Shown here piece after piece: positions 5,931-11,121 of a stretch of DNA of 11,121 nucleotides. A program made the translations under genes and the position numbers. Numbering within the stretch: position 1 is the first letter of the stretch; the number at the start of each line of letters is the position of its first letter. Origin of the DNA: JAURFX01 sp038125265. Lineage in GTDB: Bacteria; Pseudomonadota; Gammaproteobacteria; Steroidobacterales; Rariloculaceae. The stretch lies in assembly GCA_038125265.1 (NCBI GenBank), contig JAYPDM010000031.1:1-11121 (forward strand), read 5' to 3'. The notes under the pieces are model-generated. The model ran no database searches, had not been told where the DNA came from, and worked only from the letters and a program-made list of their open reading frames with translations.

Positions 5931-6854
5931 ATGAGCCCAGCTATTTCAATACAAAATGTCAGCAAAGTTTATGCTGAAAATTTTATTGCGCTCAAGGATA
6001 TCAACTTAGATATCCACAAGGGTGAGATCTTTGCCTTGCTCGGTCCAAATGGTGCTGGGAAAACAACACTGATTGGCTGCATCTGTGGAACCATTAAGAT
6101 TACATCAGGTACCATTGAGATCAATGGGCAAGATAATGTTAATCATTACAAATGCACTCGCTCAATCGTAGGGCTTGTCCCGCAAGAAATCAGTACCGAG
6201 GCATTTGAGACCGTCTGGGCAACGCTTAAATTTAGCAGAGGGCTTTTTGGAAAAAGAAGAGATGATCATTACTTGCAGCAGGTGCTCAAAAGTCTCTCGC
6301 TGTGGGACAAAAAAGATAGTCAAATTCGCTTCCTATCCGGCGGAATGAAAAGACGTCTGCTGATAGCAAAAGCGCTTTCCCATGAACCCGAGATTCTTTT
6401 TTTAGATGAGCCAACGGCAGGCGTTGACGTTGAGCTTAGGCAGTCTATGTGGGAATTAGTGAAGGATCTCAAAAAAAGAGGGACCACGATTATCCTAACC
6501 ACACACTACATTGAGGAAGCTGAGCTTATGGCTGATCGAGTAGGTGTTATCAATGATGGAAAGCTCATCCTTGTTGATAATAAAAATGCCCTCATGAAGA
6601 CCTTGGGACAAAAAACCATTGAAATTGAAGTTGATGAATCTCTAGACCACCTACCCCAAGATTTAAATAAATTGGGAGTTCTTTATGATGCTGATAAAAA
6701 AGCTCTTCACTACAATTACAATCTAAACGTGAATCCTGATGCACTTAAGGAGCTCTTGCTCATCCTTCAAGCGAGTCATATTAAAATTAAAGACATAAAA
6801 TCTATGGAAAGCTCCTTAGAAGATATCTTTGTGAATATTATTAAAACAAAATGA
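5931..6854 (+). CDS. yadG: ABC exporter ATP-binding protein, YadG-like
   Basis: A 307-residue ABC ATPase, very close in length and layout to E. coli YadG (308). Walker A is GPNGAGKTT at 38-46, the Q-loop is VPQE with Q85, the signature is LSGGMKRR at 135-142, Walker B is EILFLDEP at 154-161 with E160 as the catalytic base, and the switch histidine is H192 in TTHYIEEAE. The stretch DEPTAGVDVELRQSMW is typical of YadG. It powers the ABC-2 permease encoded next, with which it overlaps by 4 bases (ATGA). The exported substrate of YadGH is not established. Upstream DNA (5797-5930) is shared with the divergent suy operon. A possible -35 TTGTGT (5873-5878) and -10 TAAAAT (5898-5903) are 19 bases apart, longer than ideal, and no clear Shine-Dalgarno precedes the ATG. 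Confidence 0.92.
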   Translation: MSPAISIQNVSKVYAENFIALKDINLDIHKGEIFALLGPNGAGKTTLIGCICGTIKITSGTIEINGQDNVNHYKCTRSIVGLVPQEISTEAFETVWATLKFSRGLFGKRRDDHYLQQVLKSLSLWDKKDSQIRFLSGGMKRRLLIAKALSHEPEILFLDEPTAGVDVELRQSMWELVKDLKKRGTTIILTTHYIEEAELMADRVGVINDGKLILVDNKNALMKTLGQKTIEIEVDESLDHLPQDLNKLGVLYDADKKALHYNYNLNVNPDALKELLLILQASHIKIKDIKSMESSLEDIFVNIIKTK

Positions 6855-7612
6855 ATCTAATTGGTATTAAAGCAATATATGTTTATGAGATGAATCGAGC
6901 ACTCCGAACGCTTGGACAGTCTCTGATTTCTCCAGTAATTTCAACGTGTCTGTTTTTTATAGTTTTTGGTTCGGCTATCGGGTCAAGAATTACCGATATT
7001 GGAGGCGTTAGCTACGGAGCATTTATTGTTCCTGGGCTCATGATGCTTTCTGTCCTCACAGAGAGCACCTCCAATGCCTCTTTTGGTATTTATTTTCCAA
7101 AGTTCACAGGTACTATTTATGAAATACTCTCAGCACCTATTTCATTTCTCGAGATTACCATTGGCTATGTGGGTGCTGCTGCGACCAAATCTATTGTTTT
7201 AGGCTTAACTATTCTTTTAACTGCTCATTTATTTGTAGATATTGAGATCTTGCATCCTTTCTGGATGCTAGGCTTTTTAATTCTCACGAGCGTCTCATTT
7301 TGCCTTTTTGGTTTTATTGTGGGGATCTGGGCTGATGGTTTTGATCGTTTACATTTAATCCCTTTATTGATTATTACCCCCTTAACTTTTTTGGGTGGAA
7401 CTTTTTATTCGATAAGCATGCTGCCAGAGCTATGGCAAAAAATTGCACTTTTAAATCCTATTGTTTACCTGGTCAGCGGTTTTAGGTGGTCCTTTTACGG
7501 GAACGCAGATGTCAATATCGTACTGAGCTTTATTATGACTGTATTCTTTTTGTTATTTTGTGTTGGGGTGATTTTCTGGATTTTTAAAACAGGTTACAAG
7601 ATCAAAAGCTAA
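6851..7612 (+). CDS. yadH: ABC-2 type permease, YadH-like
   Basis: A 253-residue inner-membrane permease with about six hydrophobic segments, matching E. coli YadH (256 residues). Recognisable parts are LFFIVFGSAIGSRI near 34-47, SYGAFIVPGLMMLSV near 54-68, and the ABC-2 signature near 177-216, beginning PLTFLGGTFYSISMLP and containing LNPIVYLVSGFRWSFYG. It forms a transporter with the YadG-like ATPase, whose gene it overlaps by the ATGA junction, implying translational coupling. The direction of transport is outward by family precedent; the substrate is unknown. Its stop codon overlaps the stop of serS on the other strand, so the two transcripts must converge within coding sequence or read into each other. 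Confidence 0.92.
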   Translation: MNLIGIKAIYVYEMNRALRTLGQSLISPVISTCLFFIVFGSAIGSRITDIGGVSYGAFIVPGLMMLSVLTESTSNASFGIYFPKFTGTIYEILSAPISFLEITIGYVGAAATKSIVLGLTILLTAHLFVDIEILHPFWMLGFLILTSVSFCLFGFIVGIWADGFDRLHLIPLLIITPLTFLGGTFYSISMLPELWQKIALLNPIVYLVSGFRWSFYGNADVNIVLSFIMTVFFLLFCVGVIFWIFKTGYKIKS

Positions 7613-7619
7613 TTGATCT
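7599..7619. other. Hairpin at the overlapping yadH/serS stop codons
   Basis: AGATCAA (7599-7605) and TTGATCT (7613-7619) form a perfect 7-bp inverted repeat around a 7-base loop that holds both stop codons. Being symmetric it can form in either transcript, but it is AT-rich and lacks a T-tract on either side, so it is at best a weak terminator or an RNA 3'-end block. Confidence 0.3.
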
Positions 7620-8874
7620 GATCTATCCCTCCCATATAGGGAACAAGAACCTCAGGAATCCTAACCGAACCGTCGGGCTGCTGGTAATTCTCTAAAACGG
7701 CGATCATGGCTCTCCCCACTGCCAGACCACTACCGTTCAGCGTATGCAGTGGTTGAGTATTTGATGATTCATCTTTGAATCGGGCGCTCATTCTTCTTGC
7801 TTGAAAGTCTCTGCAATTACTGCATGAGGATATCTCTCGATAGGTATCTTGGCTAGGTAGCCATACCTCCAAGTCATAGGTCTTTGCGGCACTAAATCCA
7901 ATGTCTCCCGAGCAAAGCTTCATGACCCGATAAGGCAATTTCAGTAATTGTAAAATTTTCTCTGCATGACCTGTTAACTCCTCAAGCGCTTCGTCTGAAT
8001 CCTTAGGGTGAACAATTTGTACGAGCTCAACTTTTTCAAATTGATGCAGTCGAATCAGTCCTCGTGTATCCTTGCCATAGCTTCCTGCCTCAGAGCGGAA
8101 GCACGGTGTGTGAGCTACAAATTTGACCGGCAAATCTTTAAGATCTGTGATCTTATCGCGAAGAAGGTTCGTTAGCGGGACTTCTGCCGTTGGAATAAGA
8201 TAAAGATCTTTTTCTTTAAGCTGAAAAAGGTCCTCCTCAAACTTAGGTAGCTGACCGGTGCCTGTCAAAATCTCTGACTTAACCATATAGGGAGTGTAGA
8301 CCTCAGTGTAACCATGATGCTCAACGTGTGTATCCAGCATAAACTGCGTAAGCGCACGATGTAGCCGCGCGACTCCACCCTTTAATAAAGAAAACCTTGA
8401 GCCTGAGAGACTTGCTGCCGCATCAGAATCAATTAGGTTAAATTTATTACCAATATCAATATGATCCATCGCTTGAGCGATGGACTCAGGTTCACCTACC
8501 TTTCTCATTTCTTGATTATCGTTTTCTGATTTACCTATGGGCACATCATCATCAATTAAGTTAGGAAGATCTAATAGGAATGCATCAAGCTCAATTTTAA
8601 TTTTATTTAGTGTCAGTCCATGCTCCTCGATCAGAGCATCGATTGAAGAAATTTTTTTCTTCAATGCATCTAATGAACCTCCCTCTTTTGCAGCTCTCGC
8701 AAATTCATTAGATAGTTCTTTTTTATTCTTTCTGGAAGATTCAAGCTGAACTTGAATCTCCTTTCTATTGGATTCAAGCTTTAAAAAATTACTCTCATCA
8801 AATTGATAATTTCGCTTATGAAGATTTTTCTTCACGAGCTCTATATTCTCTCTTAATAACTTTATATCAATCAT
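7609..8874 (-). CDS. serS: Seryl-tRNA synthetase
   Basis: A 421-residue class II aminoacyl-tRNA synthetase that attaches serine to tRNA-Ser (and to tRNA-Sec where present); bacterial SerS is usually about 425-430 residues. Residues 1-105 form the charged coiled-coil arm that grips the long variable arm of tRNA-Ser. The catalytic core has TAEVPL at 229-234, motif 2 beginning FRSEAGSYGKDTRGLIRLHQ from 259, EISSCSNCRDFQARR at 347-361 and motif 3 LNGSGLAVGRAMIAVLENYQ at 379-398. All key regions appear intact. It is the last gene of a - strand run after the VanZ-like gene, with only 2 bases between stop and ATG and no clear Shine-Dalgarno, so it is probably coupled to that gene. Its 3' end overlaps yadH by 4 bases. 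Confidence 0.98.
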   Translation of the reverse strand: MIDIKLLRENIELVKKNLHKRNYQFDESNFLKLESNRKEIQVQLESSRKNKKELSNEFARAAKEGGSLDALKKKISSIDALIEEHGLTLNKIKIELDAFLLDLPNLIDDDVPIGKSENDNQEMRKVGEPESIAQAMDHIDIGNKFNLIDSDAAASLSGSRFSLLKGGVARLHRALTQFMLDTHVEHHGYTEVYTPYMVKSEILTGTGQLPKFEEDLFQLKEKDLYLIPTAEVPLTNLLRDKITDLKDLPVKFVAHTPCFRSEAGSYGKDTRGLIRLHQFEKVELVQIVHPKDSDEALEELTGHAEKILQLLKLPYRVMKLCSGDIGFSAAKTYDLEVWLPSQDTYREISSCSNCRDFQARRMSARFKDESSNTQPLHTLNGSGLAVGRAMIAVLENYQQPDGSVRIPEVLVPYMGGIDQIN

Positions 8875-8876
8875 CT

Positions 8877-9215
8877 TTAGTTTCTAGTTTTCAGAAATTT
8901 TAATACATATAGCATGAAACTTCCCGTCAAGATGCCTGCGAAATTTGCAATTAAATCGAGCGCCTCAAAAGCTCTGTAGCTTAAAAGTCCCTGGCCAAGC
9001 TCTAGCATAGCTGCGTAGATGGCTAATAGGCCAATAAGCAATAAATTACTTAAATTCATAAATGCCTTCCCGGCCAGAAAGCTGTATACAAAAAATATTA
9101 AAAAATGAATCCACTTATCAATGTTAGAAAACTCATTGCCAGTTGAGACAAAAGGATAAGTCATCAGGAAAAGGATAAGCAAAGTATAAAAATAAAAAAA
9201 AATCCTGTAATTCAT
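8877..9215 (-). CDS. VanZ-like small membrane protein
   Basis: A 112-residue protein with four hydrophobic segments (about 5-20, 36-50, 57-72 and 87-106). It fits the VanZ-like family by DKWIHF at 33-38 and the pattern E72-xx-Q75, R81, D87, N91 and G94 in the second half, with an ELGQG core at 72-76. VanZ relatives are small inner-membrane proteins; in enterococci VanZ lowers teicoplanin susceptibility, but most homologues in Gram-negative bacteria have no known role. The gene follows the LolA-position gene by 8 bases and precedes serS by 2 bases. No Shine-Dalgarno is visible, suggesting coupled translation. Its presence here, where rarA is often found in gammaproteobacteria, is a variant of the usual order. 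Confidence 0.85.
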   Translation of the reverse strand: MNYRIFFYFYTLLILFLMTYPFVSTGNEFSNIDKWIHFLIFFVYSFLAGKAFMNLSNLLLIGLLAIYAAMLELGQGLLSYRAFEALDLIANFAGILTGSFMLYVLKFLKTRN

Positions 9216-9223
9216 ATTTTTAT

Positions 9224-9847
9224 TTAAAAATAGCAGGCTCCATCTGTTGCATCATAAGTCTCAATTTGAAAATTAGAGGGAGCAATATCTTGCTCTAGAT
9301 TGTTTAGATTTTCCTCAAAATCATCACTAAAAATTGTTTCAGCGCTATCAATCGTTAAATGGAAATTGGACACAGTTTGATCAGTATGAATGACCTGACC
9401 TAATAAGGCCCATTCTTGCCTCTCCAGCAAAACCTGACTGACGTTCTCATCGTCTAAATTTAGGAGATAGCGATTATTATCAATCTGTTGCAACAAGTCG
9501 TCACCACTATCAAAAAGTAACGCCTGAAAAGGTGTATTGATAATGTCAGAGGTAAAGTATATCGAGCTCTGCTCAAGCTCTAGATCATTTAATAGAAGGC
9601 ATTGAGAATTAAACAAAAATGTTTGGGTAACAGGCTGGCCTATTTCAGAAAAATAGGTACCATCAGCAAAACTTATTGAGGCAATCTGTTGGGTCGGCTC
9701 TCCCATCAAACTTGTAATCTCTAACACTCCAGAATAATTAATTCCTGTGAGGCTCATAATACTTTCGATGGTATTAGCTTGCATGTTTTGAAAAAAAATA
9801 AGATTAAATAAAATAATCTTTAAGAGAATAATCGGGACTCTAGTCAT
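9224..9847 (-). CDS. Exported protein in the lolA position, possible divergent LolA
   Basis: A 207-residue protein with a hydrophobic N-terminus (about 5-19) ending in NMQA, read as a Sec signal peptide cut near residue 24. It lies 5 bases after ftsK, exactly where gammaproteobacteria carry lolA, the periplasmic carrier that ferries lipoproteins from LolCDE to LolB. Length is close to LolA (about 200). A local resemblance is present: a DLELEQ segment at 88-93 followed by NTPFQALLFDSGDD at 104-117 recalls the LolA stretch in which a 'D-x-E-Q' strand leads to TP-x-x-LL and a following acidic turn. The remainder is acidic, rich in Asn/Gln/Asp, and not recognisably LolA, and the C-terminus (DATDGACYF) is unusual. 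C83 and C205 are the only cysteines. I favour a fast-diverged LolA; an unrelated exported protein is the alternative. Confidence 0.6.
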   Translation of the reverse strand: MTRVPIILLKIILFNLIFFQNMQANTIESIMSLTGINYSGVLEITSLMGEPTQQIASISFADGTYFSEIGQPVTQTFLFNSQCLLLNDLELEQSSIYFTSDIINTPFQALLFDSGDDLLQQIDNNRYLLNLDDENVSQVLLERQEWALLGQVIHTDQTVSNFHLTIDSAETIFSDDFEENLNNLEQDIAPSNFQIETYDATDGACYF

Positions 9848-9852
9848 GAGCT

Positions 9853-11121
9853 TTATTCATCTGGCGCCGATGCGGCTATAACCTCATAGTTGTTGCTGCC
9901 CTCTTTTTTGGCAATAACTCCTGTAGCTTCCATGGTTTCAACAATACGAGCAGCCCTGTTGTAGCCTATCTTTAATCTTCTCTGTACATACGATATAGAG
10001 GCACGATCTGTCTCTGTCACTACTTTAACTGCCTGATCATACAACGGATCGTCTTCGGCTGAGTCAGTTTCCAAAGATCCTTCATCACCACCCTGTGCTG
10101 GCTCTGTGGTTATTGCCTCATTGTATTCTGGCTTGCCAGATTTTTTTAGATCATTAACTATTCGATGAACTTCCTGATCAGAAACGAATGCCCCATGAAC
10201 CCTCATGGGTATGGATGTTCCTGAGGGCAGATAAAGCATATCTCCGTTTCCAAGCAAGCTCTCTGCTCCCATTTGGTCGAGAATGGTTCTTGAGTCAACC
10301 TTTGCCGAGACCTGAAATGCAATCCGAGAGGGGATATTTGCCTTGATAAGACCTGTGATCACATCAACTGACGGTCTTTGAGTTGCTATAATCATATGTA
10401 TACCAGAGGCCCTGGCTTTTTGTGCCAGCCTTGCAATCAGCTCCTCAACTGCCTTACCGACAACGAGCATCAAATCTGCTAATTCATCGATCACAATGAC
10501 GATGTTTGGAAGAGGCTCAAGATGCCTTGGCTCATCACTTAGCTGCTCAGTTGATTTCCACAAAGGGTCAAGTATTGGCTGTTTATCCCTGATGGAATCA
10601 TTGATTTTTTTATTGTATCCGGCTAAGTTTCTAACGCCTAGGTGAGACATTAATCTATAACGCTTATCCATCTCTGCGACACACCACTTCAGTGCTGCCG
10701 CTGCCTTTTTCATATCCGTCACAACTTCTGTAAAGAGGTTTGGAATGCCATCATATACTGAGAGCTCAAGCATTTTGGGATCAATTAGAATTAACTTTAC
10801 GTCCTTGGGGGTTGACTTGTAGAGCAGGCTAAGGATCATCGCATTAATGCCTACAGATTTCCCTGATCCTGTTGTTCCTGCAATCAGTAGGTGTGGCATT
10901 TTTGCCAGATCCGCTACAACTGGATTACCAGATATATCTTTTCCAAGAGCTATGGCCATAGCAGAGCCAATTTCTTCATAATCTTTTGATTTTATAATTT
11001 CGCCTAGTGTAATAATCTCTCTCTGCTCATTAGGTATCTCAATGCCTACATAGGGCTTACCTGGGATGACCTCGACTACTCTCACGCTCACTGTTGATAG
11101 CGCTCTTGCAAGATCCTTGGA
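9853..11121 (-). CDS. ftsK: DNA translocase FtsK, C-terminal motor and gamma domain (5' end cut by window)
   Basis: The C-terminal 422 residues of FtsK, the septum-bound DNA pump that clears and aligns chromosome termini and activates XerCD recombination at dif. The frame runs open to the window edge; the codon at 11089-11091 is an internal GTG (Val), preceded by family sequence SKDLARAL, so it is not a start. Walker A AGTTGSGKS is at residues 81-89 of this fragment, Walker B NIVIVIDELADL at 206-217, and IATQRPSVDVITG at 245-257 is typical of the beta motor. After an acidic linker (about 340-360) comes the winged-helix gamma domain, DPLYDQAVKVV to EATGVI, about 358-403, which reads KOPS and touches XerD. 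The N-terminal membrane and linker domains lie outside the window. It heads the lolA-position / VanZ / serS run. Confidence 0.98.
   Translation of the reverse strand, partial: SKDLARALSTVSVRVVEVIPGKPYVGIEIPNEQREIITLGEIIKSKDYEEIGSAMAIALGKDISGNPVVADLAKMPHLLIAGTTGSGKSVGINAMILSLLYKSTPKDVKLILIDPKMLELSVYDGIPNLFTEVVTDMKKAAAALKWCVAEMDKRYRLMSHLGVRNLAGYNKKINDSIRDKQPILDPLWKSTEQLSDEPRHLEPLPNIVIVIDELADLMLVVGKAVEELIARLAQKARASGIHMIIATQRPSVDVITGLIKANIPSRIAFQVSAKVDSRTILDQMGAESLLGNGDMLYLPSGTSIPMRVHGAFVSDQEVHRIVNDLKKSGKPEYNEAITTEPAQGGDEGSLETDSAEDDPLYDQAVKVVTETDRASISYVQRRLKIGYNRAARIVETMEATGVIAKKEGSNNYEVIAASAPDE

Noticed and set aside
11089..11091. Apparent start of a 412-residue FtsK-like protein
   Set aside because: The codon is an internal GTG. 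The same frame continues to the window edge with conserved FtsK sequence, so this is a gene cut by the window rather than a short FtsK.
1..11121. CRISPR array, tRNA or rRNA gene, insertion sequence or phage attachment site
   Set aside because: No spaced repeat series, cloverleaf-like sequence, transposase motif or paired terminal repeats were seen on reading both strands.

Overview
The window looks like chromosomal DNA from a free-living, probably aquatic or marine gammaproteobacterium. This rests on the ftsK - (lolA position) - serS gene order, which is the usual gammaproteobacterial arrangement, on a YadG/YadH-type ABC exporter, and on a sulfolactate-desulfonation gene set of the kind found in marine bacteria. 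The host cannot be named more closely from sequence alone. Base composition is uneven by eye: positions 1-248 are very AT-rich, about 249-3300 is clearly GC-richer, the suy genes are intermediate, and about 5800-9850 is AT-rich again.

Left block (1-3325). A short intergenic stretch holds an 18-bp perfect palindrome and a leftward terminator-like hairpin. Next is a + strand gene for an exported protein that resembles the fumarylacetoacetate hydrolase (FAH)/2-keto-4-pentenoate hydratase fold (249-1115). It converges, with only 3 bp between stop codons, on two - strand genes: an exported metallo-beta-lactamase-fold hydrolase (1119-2027) and an exported LVIVD-repeat beta-propeller (2036-3325). 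All three proteins carry apparent signal peptides.

Middle block (3382-5930). Three tightly packed - strand genes encode a SAF-domain small subunit (suyA-like), an altronate-dehydratase-type large subunit (suyB-like) and a UPF0324 putative sulfate/sulfite exporter (suyZ-like). Together they best fit a (R)-3-sulfolactate sulfo-lyase module that splits sulfolactate into pyruvate and sulfite and exports the inorganic sulfur. A candidate promoter upstream of suyA has a perfect 13-bp inverted repeat (ATTGTAATACAAT) overlapping its -10, suggesting control by a dimeric repressor encoded elsewhere. The propeller and hydrolase genes follow in the same direction and may be read with the suy genes.

Right block (5931-11121). 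A yadG-yadH-like ABC exporter pair (+ strand, ATGA overlap) is divergent from suyA and runs into the 3' end of serS with a 4-bp overlap. On the - strand, ftsK (cut by the window edge) is followed closely by an exported 207-aa protein in the lolA position with faint LolA features, a VanZ-like small membrane protein, and serS. rarA, often found between lolA and serS, is absent here. No tRNA, rRNA, CRISPR array, insertion sequence or complete prophage gene was seen.
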